Below are positions 43,809 through 51,647 of a stretch of DNA of 56,538 nucleotides, one piece after another. The stretch's first letter is position 1; each line of letters starts with the position of its first letter. The stretch covers positions 1 to 56,538 of the forward strand of contig CAYQTE010000025.1 in assembly GCA_964420285.1 (NCBI GenBank), read 5' to 3'. Source of the DNA: CAYQTE01 sp964420285. GTDB taxonomy: Bacteria; Planctomycetota; Phycisphaerae; Tepidisphaerales; Tepidisphaeraceae. Below the pieces are notes generated by a model. It was not told where the DNA came from. It saw nothing but the letters and a program-made list of their open reading frames with translations, and ran no database searches. A program made the position numbers and the translations under genes.

Positions 43809-44726
43809 TCACGCCGCGGCATCCAGCGATCTGGCCGCCGCTCGGCGGACCAGGCGGTCGACCAGCGGGCCGAACGCGATACCGGCGTGGTTGGCGGCCT
43901 TGGGGAGCAGGCTCTTGCTGGTAAAGCCGGGGATGGTATTGATCTCCAGCAGATAGGGATTGTTCCGTTTGTCGAGCATGATATCGACGCGGGAAAGATC
44001 GCGGCAGCCGATGGCTTGATGGGCGGTCAGGGCCAGAGCCTTGACCTTCCTGACGATCGCATCGTCAACGCCCAGGTCGAAATCGTAATGGGTGTAGTTG
44101 CCTTTGTATTTGGCCTCGAAGTCGTAGAACTCTCGCGTGGTGCTGATGCGGATGGGCGAAAGAGCCTGTTCTTCGAGGATGGCAACGGTTAACTCGATGC
44201 CGTCGATGAATGTCTCGACCAGGGCGCGTTCGTGTTTCGCCAAGACCAGCGAACAGGCCCGCCGGGCCTCGTCGGATGTCTTGCAGATATAGACGTCAAT
44301 GCTGCTGCCGCTATCGACGGCCTTGACGACACATGGCGGGGAAATCCGATCGGGCGCCGATCCGGGGCGATAGTCCGCTCGCGTGATGAGCTGGCACGCT
44401 GGCGTGGGCAGGCCGGCGCCTTCCCAGACTCGCTTGCTCGCCAGTTTGTCGATGCCGATGCGGCTGGCCCGCGAACCGCTGCCGACGAAACGGATGCGAC
44501 GGGATTCGAGGATTTCCTGCAACTCGCCGCTTTCACCAAACCGGCCGTGCAAAACGGGAAAGACGACATCGGCGAAATGATCGAGGCCGGTCAGATTGTC
44601 GGGAGCGACGTCGCTGGGAAACACGTCGTGACCCATTGACCTGAGCGCTTCAATGACGGCCGAACCGCTCACCAGGCTGATTTCGCGTTCGGCACTGGGG
44701 CCGCCGTACAGGACTGTGACTTGCAT
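43809..44726 (-). CDS. ddl: D-alanine--D-alanine ligase
   Basis: Ddl makes the D-Ala-D-Ala dipeptide for peptidoglycan. The 305-residue protein begins MQVTVLYGGPSAEREISLVSG and has VFPVLHGRFGESGELQ, an ATP-grasp core (PPCVVKAVDSGSSIDVYI) and DLSRVDIMLDKRNNPYLLEINTIPG with its metal-binding Glu and Asn. The start at 44726 is set by the MQVTVLYGG beginning. It is the last gene of the murG-murC-murB-ddl run, 36 bases after murB. Confidence 0.97.
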   Translation of the reverse strand: MQVTVLYGGPSAEREISLVSGSAVIEALRSMGHDVFPSDVAPDNLTGLDHFADVVFPVLHGRFGESGELQEILESRRIRFVGSGSRASRIGIDKLASKRVWEGAGLPTPACQLITRADYRPGSAPDRISPPCVVKAVDSGSSIDVYICKTSDEARRACSLVLAKHERALVETFIDGIELTVAILEEQALSPIRISTTREFYDFEAKYKGNYTHYDFDLGVDDAIVRKVKALALTAHQAIGCRDLSRVDIMLDKRNNPYLLEINTIPGFTSKSLLPKAANHAGIAFGPLVDRLVRRAAARSLDAAA

Positions 44727-44762
44727 GGCGAATTCCCTTTCGCTGGAAACGAGTGTCATCGA

Positions 44763-45662
44763 TCACGGCCACATCTGGACTTCGGTTTCCAGGTGAATCT
44801 GGTTCTTGTCGAAGACCTTTTCGCGGATGAGCTTGACCAGCCGGAGCACATCATCGGCTTTGCAGTCGGAATGGGCGATGATGAAATTGGCGTGCTTGGC
44901 GCTGACTTCAGCGCCGCCGACGCGCATGCCCTTGAGCCCGGCCTGGTCGATGAGTGCACCGGCGCTGACGCCGCGCGGGTTTTTGAACATGCAGCCGGCG
45001 CTCTTAGTGGCCAGCGGCTGGGTAAGCCGCTTGTACATCCAGATTTCCTTGGTGCGTTTCATGATGCGGTCGGGATCTTCGGCTTCCAGATCCAGCGTGA
45101 CGCCGAGGATGAATTTGGCGGAGATATTGGTCGAGCGGTATTCGAAAACCAGATCGTCCTTGGTGCGTTCAAAGAGCGATCCTTCGGCGTCCATGACCTG
45201 AACTGTATTGACCAGGGCGCCGATGTCGCCGAACTTGCCGCCGGCATTCATGCGGATTCCGCCGCCCACCGTACCGGGGATTCCAGCCAGGCATTCCAGG
45301 CCCGCCAGACCCTGTTGAACAGTTCGCAAAATGAGCCGCTGGATATCGGCGCCGGCACCGACTTCCAGTGTGGTGCCGTTGAATTGGACGCGACGCCAAT
45401 AGTCCTTGCACAGGCGAAAGACCGCGCCGTTGACTCCCTGATCGCCGACCAGAAGGTTCGCGCCCAAACCAAGAACATAAATGGGAATGTCGTTATCGAG
45501 GCAGCGCTGAGCGGCTTGGCGCAGGTCTTCCACGCCGGTCGGTTCGATCAGCCAGCGCGCCGGGCCGCCGATCTTGAACCATGTCATTGGCGCCAGCGGA
45601 ACGTCGCTGCGGACGATCGCTTCAAGCCCCGAGAAGACGTTGGCCATGTGCAACATCGGCAT
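44763..45662 (-). CDS. murB: UDP-N-acetylenolpyruvoylglucosamine reductase
   Basis: MurB reduces enolpyruvyl-UDP-GlcNAc to UDP-MurNAc with FAD and NADPH. The 299-residue protein is type II in length. It has FAD-binding TWFKIGGPARW, LGLGANLLVGD, IPGTVGGGIRMNAGGKFGD and the C-terminal Glu in HLETEVQ. The position of the catalytic serine (usually AGSxFKNP) reads SAGCMFKNP, so a cysteine appears to take its place. Start 45662 or 45647; the ribosome-binding site is unclear. Confidence 0.96.
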   Translation of the reverse strand: MPMLHMANVFSGLEAIVRSDVPLAPMTWFKIGGPARWLIEPTGVEDLRQAAQRCLDNDIPIYVLGLGANLLVGDQGVNGAVFRLCKDYWRRVQFNGTTLEVGAGADIQRLILRTVQQGLAGLECLAGIPGTVGGGIRMNAGGKFGDIGALVNTVQVMDAEGSLFERTKDDLVFEYRSTNISAKFILGVTLDLEAEDPDRIMKRTKEIWMYKRLTQPLATKSAGCMFKNPRGVSAGALIDQAGLKGMRVGGAEVSAKHANFIIAHSDCKADDVLRLVKLIREKVFDKNQIHLETEVQMWP

Positions 45663-45805
45663 CTGTCAGGCACCGCCAGACTTGAACGCCCTGGTTACCC
45701 GCCGAGAGGAACGCTGGCCTCGTGCCAGCCGCATCGCATCGCCTCCTGCGGTGAACCGCATTTAACCTGTTCTCTCCCGAACTGACAACGGGGCGATGGA
45801 CGCGT

Positions 45806-47275
45806 TCACGATTTTTTTTCGCCTATAAGATCGCGACCGATCTCCCAGACATTGCCGGCGCCCATGGTGACGATCAGGTCGCCGCTTCCGGCCGTCTGGC
45901 GAATGTGGCGCGCGATGTCGGCAAAATCCGGCAGATAAATGGCCGATTGCCCTTTGGCGATGATCCGCCCGACCAGATCGCCGGCGCAGACCTGCTGGCG
46001 TTCGCTCTCGCTGTCGCGGACGAAATAGATATCGGGCACGATCGTCTCGTCGGCCAGTTCAAAGCTGCTGGCGAAATCCTCCAGCAGAAACCGCGTGCGG
46101 CTGTGCTGGTGCGGCTGAAAGACGCAGATCAGACGTCGCGGCGAATAATGTTCACGCAGGGCTTTGAGCGTCGTGCGGATTTCCGTGGGATGATGGCCGT
46201 AATCATCAACCACCGTCGCGCCGTTGTACATTCCGACCACCGACATGCGGCGATCGACGCCTTCAAAGCGATCCAGCGCCGCGATCGCCTTGGCCGGCAC
46301 CATCCCGCAGGCCACGCACGCCGCCAGGGCCATCGTCGCGTTTTGGAGATTGTGTTTACCGGCCACTATTGGCGCCAGCGTGCCGACATATTTCCCTTTG
46401 TATAGGACCTCGCCGCGATAGCAGCCGTTCTCAATTCCGATGATCTTGGTGGACCAACTGAATCCCTCGTCCAGCGCCACAAATTCGATCGGTGCCGTTA
46501 CACCCGCCAGCGCCGCGATCACCGAGCGGTCCTTCCCGCCCGCCAGGATCAGGCCGTCGTGCGGCACAAGCTGCGCGAACTTCCGGAACGACACGATGAT
46601 CTCGTCGAGATTCTTGTAGCAATCGAGGTGGTCTTCCTCGATGTTGGTAATCAGGGCCGTGCGGGGATGCAGATTGTGGAAGCTGCGGTCGAATTCGCAG
46701 GCTTCGGCCACGAACAGATCGCTGGCCCCCGAGCGGCTGCCGCCGCCCAGTTGCGGGACAGTGCCACCGACCACGACGCTTGGATCGGCCCCGCATTCCA
46801 GCAAGGCATAGCCGATCATGGCCGTCGTCGTCGATTTGCCGTGCGTTCCGGCCACGGCGATGCCGTGCCGCTCGGCCATCAGCATGCCCAACAGTTCGGC
46901 ATACTTGATGTGACGCAACCCCAGCGCCCGCGCCGCCGACAGTTCGGGGTTGTTGTCGGGAACCGCGGCCGTGCGGACGACCAGGTCGGTATCGCTCGTG
47001 AGCAACTGCCCGAGTTGCTCGCGTGAGATCTTCGCGCCGCGTTTGATAAGCTCGAAGGTTTGTGCGTTGGGTCGAAGCTCGGAGCCGGTAACGATCGCCC
47101 CATCGTTGATGAGCATGCGGGCCAGGCCGCACATGCCGCAACCGCCAATGCCGATAAAGTGAACCCGCTTGCCGGCGAACTTGCGGCAGGGTCGTGCATC
47201 CATGCACACTGTGGCCGTGACTTCCATGTCGTCAGACATCATAGCAACGTTTTTCGGAATCGCCAGCGTGGACAT
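45806..47275 (-). CDS. murC: UDP-N-acetylmuramate--L-alanine ligase
   Basis: MurC adds L-Ala to UDP-MurNAc. The 489-residue protein has an N-terminal Rossmann part (RVHFIGIGGCGMCGLARML), the ATP loop AVAGTHGKSTTTAMIGYAL, central NIEEDHLDCY and the C-terminal VVDDYGHHPTEIRTTLKAL and VCVFQPHQHSR-type blocks. An extra segment of about 30 residues precedes the usual start. The ATG at 47275 is used. It lies between murG and murB. Confidence 0.97.
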   Translation of the reverse strand: MSTLAIPKNVAMMSDDMEVTATVCMDARPCRKFAGKRVHFIGIGGCGMCGLARMLINDGAIVTGSELRPNAQTFELIKRGAKISREQLGQLLTSDTDLVVRTAAVPDNNPELSAARALGLRHIKYAELLGMLMAERHGIAVAGTHGKSTTTAMIGYALLECGADPSVVVGGTVPQLGGGSRSGASDLFVAEACEFDRSFHNLHPRTALITNIEEDHLDCYKNLDEIIVSFRKFAQLVPHDGLILAGGKDRSVIAALAGVTAPIEFVALDEGFSWSTKIIGIENGCYRGEVLYKGKYVGTLAPIVAGKHNLQNATMALAACVACGMVPAKAIAALDRFEGVDRRMSVVGMYNGATVVDDYGHHPTEIRTTLKALREHYSPRRLICVFQPHQHSRTRFLLEDFASSFELADETIVPDIYFVRDSESERQQVCAGDLVGRIIAKGQSAIYLPDFADIARHIRQTAGSGDLIVTMGAGNVWEIGRDLIGEKKS

Positions 47276-47387
47276 GATCGATTCTCCCACGAATTGCGCC
47301 GCGCGACTTTTGCCACGGGCGGCAAGGCCCGGCCAGTGTCGGGCACCCAACTTCTTATCGTCGAGTGAAGCGAGATTTGATGATGTC

Positions 47388-48506
47388 TCAACCGATTTCT
47401 TGAACGGCGTCGATCACGAGTCGCGCGATCGTGTCGGCCGCGTCCGGTTTGGCGATGCCGCGGGCGCCAGCGCTCATGGCGGCGCGACGGTCGGCGTCGT
47501 GCAGCAGCGGCTCGATCGCCACCCTCAGCTTCTCGCTGTTGCGAACGGCATCGCGCTCATCATCAATGACAATCGCCGCCCCGGCCGCCGCCAACACCGC
47601 CGCGTTCTTCCGCTGGTGCAAATCCTTATGGAACGGATAGGGCATCAGGAGCGACGGCACCCCGCACGCAGTCAGTTCCGCGCAACTGCTGGCCCCCGAT
47701 CGCGAGATCGCCAGATCGGCCACCGCCCACACATCCGCCATTGCCGGCGTGAAATCCACCACCACGGCCGGTATCGCCAGATCGCGGTAGCCCGCACGCA
47801 CACAATCGGCATGATCCCGGCCGCTCAAGTGCAAGACCTGCCAGCCGTTCATCGTCAGACTCGCGAAAACCGCCAGCGCCGCCTCGTTCACGGTCTTCGC
47901 TCCCTGCGAGGCTCCGGTGATCACCAGCGTGCTGAGCAGTGGATCGATCCCCAGCCGCCCCGCCGCTTCCTGACGTGGCGGCAATTCGCGAATGTCACGC
48001 CGGATCGGGCAGCCGGTCACGCGGACCTTGGACCGATAGATCGGCCGGATCGCCCCCTCGCTGGCCGCAAATTGGCAACAGATCGCCTGAACGTGCGGCA
48101 ACAGATATATATTGGCCCGCCCGGGAACCACGTCAGGATTCAGCAGCAGCGTGTAGATCCCCGCCCGCGCCGCCATTTTGACGGCCACGCCCGCCGCGAA
48201 ACCTCCCAATCCGATAACCGCCGCCGGCTTGTGTTCCCTCAGCGCCCGGCGCACCACCTCCCGCGTCTCGAACAAACTGGGAAAGAACCGCAACAAATTA
48301 CTCGGCCGCGGCGGGACGATCGGCTGCTGGATCGACTCAAACCCGGTCGGCTTGAGAATCACTTGGTCGATCTCCCGGTTCGAGCACAGGAACACAATCC
48401 GCGCATCTGGAACCATACCGCGCACGGCCTCGGCGATGGCGATGCCGGGATACAGGTGCCCGCCCGTACCCCCTCCGGCCAGAAGTATTGTCAGTGGTTG
48501 AGACAT
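47388..48506 (-). CDS. murG: Undecaprenyl-PP-MurNAc-pentapeptide GlcNAc transferase
   Basis: MurG makes lipid II from lipid I at the inner face of the membrane. The 372-residue protein has MSQPLTILLAGGGTGGHLYPG at its start (GGTGGH loop), GLGGFAAGVAVKMAARAG, the second loop VITGASQGAKTVNEA (Ala where many have Gly) and SRSGASSCAELTACGVPSLLMPYP. It is the first gene of the mur run on this strand. Confidence 0.97.
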   Translation of the reverse strand: MSQPLTILLAGGGTGGHLYPGIAIAEAVRGMVPDARIVFLCSNREIDQVILKPTGFESIQQPIVPPRPSNLLRFFPSLFETREVVRRALREHKPAAVIGLGGFAAGVAVKMAARAGIYTLLLNPDVVPGRANIYLLPHVQAICCQFAASEGAIRPIYRSKVRVTGCPIRRDIRELPPRQEAAGRLGIDPLLSTLVITGASQGAKTVNEAALAVFASLTMNGWQVLHLSGRDHADCVRAGYRDLAIPAVVVDFTPAMADVWAVADLAISRSGASSCAELTACGVPSLLMPYPFHKDLHQRKNAAVLAAAGAAIVIDDERDAVRNSEKLRVAIEPLLHDADRRAAMSAGARGIAKPDAADTIARLVIDAVQEIG

Positions 48507-48648
48507 TGATCGCCCCGCATTTTACCACCCCGGCCCGATTTTGCGCCATGCGTGCGCCGGCTGGCTGGAACTTACGTCTTGACAAGAAGTTACGGCAAGC
48601 ACCTTTCCCTCCACTTCCCGTGAAGGGTCAATGGAATTGGATGGCAGA

Positions 48649-49230
48649 TCACTTCGGCGGAACCGTCCCGCATTCCGGACAGCGGTCCGGCGTGGCGCGG
48701 AGATCGTAACCGCACTTGGCGCAAAGGCCGTGCAAGCGGCAGTATCTCTTCCCGGACCATCGGCAAATAGTCAGAATCTCGATAAGCGGCAGAACCGCCA
48801 GCGCGCTGGTCGCCAACCAAAAGGGTATACCAACCGCGCCCGAGTACAGACCCGGAGGTATCCGCGACCTGTCGTTCTGAAGCGAGGCCTGTTGCGATAA
48901 GAAGAAAATCCAGATTCCCATGTGGTGCCAATGTGGCACATCCGTTGCGGCACTGAAGTCGTCGTATAGCCCGTTGGGGTGACAGGCGAAACTTGAATGT
49001 TGCGGCACAAAATCGCCGTAAGCTTCCCATGCGTATTGGATACAAATCAGCCCATCATCGGACCCAATAACGATCGTCTTCGCAAACTGTTCGCCCGTAC
49101 GCGGAAAAAACACGTACGCCCAACGATCCTGCCGCCAGTAGCTCAATATCCAAAGGCCCGCCGTCGCCACGCACAGCAACAGCGATATCGCCGCGAGTCT
49201 GCGGAGCAGCCATCGGCAGAACGGTTTCAT
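48649..49230 (-). CDS. Zinc-ribbon membrane protein of planctomycete type
   Basis: The 193-residue protein has a first membrane segment (LAAISLLLCVATAGLWILSYW), an exported middle, a second segment (about 135-155, IPFWLATSALAVLPLIEIL) and a C-terminal zinc ribbon LCAKCGYDLRATPDRCPECG. The CGYDLR...CPECG motif is a hallmark of planctomycete membrane proteins of unknown role. The next gene, 49378-50058, is related in style but not in order. Confidence 0.8.
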   Translation of the reverse strand: MKPFCRWLLRRLAAISLLLCVATAGLWILSYWRQDRWAYVFFPRTGEQFAKTIVIGSDDGLICIQYAWEAYGDFVPQHSSFACHPNGLYDDFSAATDVPHWHHMGIWIFFLSQQASLQNDRSRIPPGLYSGAVGIPFWLATSALAVLPLIEILTICRWSGKRYCRLHGLCAKCGYDLRATPDRCPECGTVPPK

Positions 49231-49377
49231 CGGCGGCCATTATACCGCGTTGGCGCCGGACCAGCTTGCCGGCGGTGCCGGTCTCGGCGGAACCGTCCGG
49301 CAATTGAGGCAACGGCCAGAAGCCGGCGGATCGCCTCGGCTGGGCTTCCCCACGAATGGGCGGCGCCCCGCCACCCA

Positions 49378-50058
49378 TCACCTATTCACTCCCCCCACCG
49401 GCACTTGCCCGATCCGGCCGTCGCCGTAGAGCGCCCAGATCTGGGTCTGCACGCTCGTTGGCCGTTCAAAGACCAGCACGCCGTGCGGATTGGCCGAATG
49501 CAGGTAAACAAACGACAAATGGCCGGGAGCATCGACTTGCGCGGCCATCATCTCGAGCGTCGGCCCCTGAGCGGGCGTGTCGCCCAAGCGAGGGTCGGCC
49601 AGAACGTCGCTCTCGATATCCCCTTCACGAACCAATATCGCCAGGTTCTCCGGCCAGGCGCCGTGCCGAATCTCATACCGCTGAATCGCCACCCAGATCG
49701 TCTCCAGCCGCTCCTGCGGGCTGGACGACGATCCCTGCGATATCGCCGGCCCAAAGGTCGTTCCGGCGCTCTCCCAGCCCGTCGACCGCTGCATATGCGC
49801 TGCACCCAGCCAGAAGAACGACAACAGGCCGAACATCAACAGCACCGCAACCACGATCAAACCCAGCCCGTGCCGCCGCGGCGGCTTCGATACCGCCTGG
49901 TTTGGTTTTGATGCCGCTTGATTTGGTTCTGTCTGGATCGCCCCCACCGCCGGCAGATTCACCACCCGCGAACACTGCGCGCAGCGAGCCTGCGTCCCCG
50001 GCACGCCGCTGAGCGGCCGGCCGCACTCCGGACAGTAGAACGTCTTCATCCCCGTCAT
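49378..50058 (-). CDS. Zinc-ribbon, single-pass membrane protein with pseudopilin-like exterior
   Basis: The 226-residue protein starts with a zinc ribbon FYCPECGRPLSGVPGTQARC (about residues 5-29). A linker with repeated Pro/Lys (NQAASKPNQAVSKPPRR) leads to a membrane helix (about 65-83, LIVVAVLLMFGLLSFFWL). The exterior part resembles pseudopilin-like proteins (LETIWVAIQRYEIRHGAWPENLA, LSFVYLHSANPHGVLVFE). The ATG at 50058 is chosen for the AGGAG site six bases upstream. Function unknown. Confidence 0.75.
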   Translation of the reverse strand: MTGMKTFYCPECGRPLSGVPGTQARCAQCSRVVNLPAVGAIQTEPNQAASKPNQAVSKPPRRHGLGLIVVAVLLMFGLLSFFWLGAAHMQRSTGWESAGTTFGPAISQGSSSSPQERLETIWVAIQRYEIRHGAWPENLAILVREGDIESDVLADPRLGDTPAQGPTLEMMAAQVDAPGHLSFVYLHSANPHGVLVFERPTSVQTQIWALYGDGRIGQVPVGGVNR

Positions 50059-50176
50059 CGGTCGCTCCTGGCCAACATCGTCCTCCATTCTACCCGCCCC
50101 AAGCCGCCAAGAACATCCAATTGCAAGACGCGCTCCCTCTCTCCCCTTCTCCCCTGCTCCCCGTTACATTGCCAAG

Positions 50177-50920
50177 ATGCTCCACTACTTCAAATTCCGT
50201 CAGAACCTCTTGGACCCCCAGCCCGCCAAGGACATCTATATCAAGCGTCCCCCCGGCCGTGGCTGGCCGGAGCAATGCCCGCCCGTCCGCGCCGCCAATG
50301 GGTTCGGGTTCGACATCCTGGCCAATTTCGACATCACATTCACCCAGCGCGCCGGCCTGTGGAGCGTCAAGCCCGATGTCATCATCGCCAGCGATTTTGA
50401 TTACGCCGCCAGCGACCAAGCCGAGCCCAAGCCACTGGTTCAGCAATACGCCTGGTTCTGGGAAAAGGGCCAGAAACTCCCGCACGTCATCGACGATCAC
50501 GTCTGGGCGAAGATCAACAACCAGGTCAAGATCAGCAGCTTTCTTTTTCTCCGCACCGACGCCAATGAGCTGCTCATGATGACCGACATCCCCAACATGT
50601 CGCGCCCGTGGCGATCGGTGTCGGCCGTCATTGATACCGATTGGTATCCCGCCAGTTATCCCTGGCACGTCGCGATCGAACTCGATCGCCGCGAGAAGAA
50701 GATCCGCATTCGCAAGGGCGAGCCGCTGGCCCGTCTGGTTCCCGTCCGCCGCGACACGTATTTCTGCGCCCCGATGTCCCGCCCGGATTTTGACGATTAT
50801 TTCACCCGCTCGCAAACTTGGCTGACCACCCACGGCCAGATCAAGAGCGAGGGCACCGTCGATATCACCAACACCTACGTCCGCCAGCAGGTCCGCAGCC
50901 GGTTCGTCGTCATGCGCTAG
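50177..50920 (+). CDS. Conserved hypothetical protein (DUF6065-like)
   Basis: The 247-residue protein has a tryptophan/proline-rich start (GRGWPEQCPPVRAANGFGFD), a beta-rich middle (VWAKINNQVKISSFLFLRT) and the segment MMTDIPNMSRPWRSVSAVID. It ends with GEPLARLVPVRRD and a helical tail. I recall a DUF6065 family with these features but cannot verify it. No signal peptide. Plus-strand gene opposite its neighbours. Confidence 0.65.
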   Translation: MLHYFKFRQNLLDPQPAKDIYIKRPPGRGWPEQCPPVRAANGFGFDILANFDITFTQRAGLWSVKPDVIIASDFDYAASDQAEPKPLVQQYAWFWEKGQKLPHVIDDHVWAKINNQVKISSFLFLRTDANELLMMTDIPNMSRPWRSVSAVIDTDWYPASYPWHVAIELDRREKKIRIRKGEPLARLVPVRRDTYFCAPMSRPDFDDYFTRSQTWLTTHGQIKSEGTVDITNTYVRQQVRSRFVVMR

Positions 50921-50989
50921 TCCGCGATGGCCGCTCTACATCGGCAGCCCTTGCGGGTAAGATAGGCCGAATCAAGAGAGGAGAAGTCC

Positions 50990-51604
50990 ATGTCCCAAAT
51001 CCCTCCGCCAGTGCCGATCCAGCCGCTGAACTACGCCATGGCCCCCACTCCGCGCTCCACCAGCAAGGCCGCCATCGCCAGCGTCGTGCTTGGAATAATC
51101 CTCTGCATTCCGCTGATCACCGGCATTCCAGCGATAATCCTTGGCTTCATCGGAATTCGCCAGACGCGCGATCCCATGGTTCGCGGCCGCGGAATGGCGA
51201 TCGCGGGGCTGGCCTCCGGACTGGTTAATGTGTGCGTCTGGAGCATCTTTGGCGTGTGCCTGGGCGTCCTTTTCGTTGGCTCATCCGCGCCACGCCACGC
51301 CGCGCACGATTGGGTCTACGATCTATCTACGTCCCAGGCGGCCGCCGCCAGATCCCTGACGTCCGCATCGTTCGCTCCGCAGGATTTTTCGGCCGTCAGC
51401 ACCCAGTTATCCTCACTTGGGCCGCTACAGGACATGACGAGCACAAATGTCAACATAACGGACACGAACGGCGTTACCTCCTGCAGATTGGATGGAGTCG
51501 CCACGTTCGCCAGCCAGCAGATTCGCGCGTTCACACTGACGCTCGCCCGCGAATCCGGAGTTTGGAAAGTCACCAGTTGCACAATCGGCCCCCGCCATCC
51601 CTGA
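50990..51604 (+). CDS. DUF4190-type membrane protein
   Basis: The 204-residue protein has a Pro-rich N-terminus (MSQIPPPVPIQPLNYA), then a DUF4190 pair of membrane helices (AAIASVVLGIILCIPLITGI, GLASGLVNVCVWSIFGVCLG) with the conserved GFIGIRQTRDPMVRGRGMAIAG loop. An exterior domain follows of about 100 residues (SLTSASFAPQDFSAV). The family is found in many bacteria without a known function. The AGAGGAG site precedes the ATG. Confidence 0.8.
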   Translation: MSQIPPPVPIQPLNYAMAPTPRSTSKAAIASVVLGIILCIPLITGIPAIILGFIGIRQTRDPMVRGRGMAIAGLASGLVNVCVWSIFGVCLGVLFVGSSAPRHAAHDWVYDLSTSQAAAARSLTSASFAPQDFSAVSTQLSSLGPLQDMTSTNVNITDTNGVTSCRLDGVATFASQQIRAFTLTLARESGVWKVTSCTIGPRHP

Positions 51605-51612
51605 TTCGAGCA

Positions 51613-51645
51613 CTCTCCGCGTTCTCTGCGGCTCTGTGGTGAGAT
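51613..51645. repeat. Short CTCTGCGGCTCTGTGGTGA repeat
   Basis: A CGCGTTCTCTGCGGCTCTGT tract of the kind widely dispersed in such genomes lies in the 43 bases between convergent genes. Confidence 0.4.
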
Positions 51646-51647
51646 CA

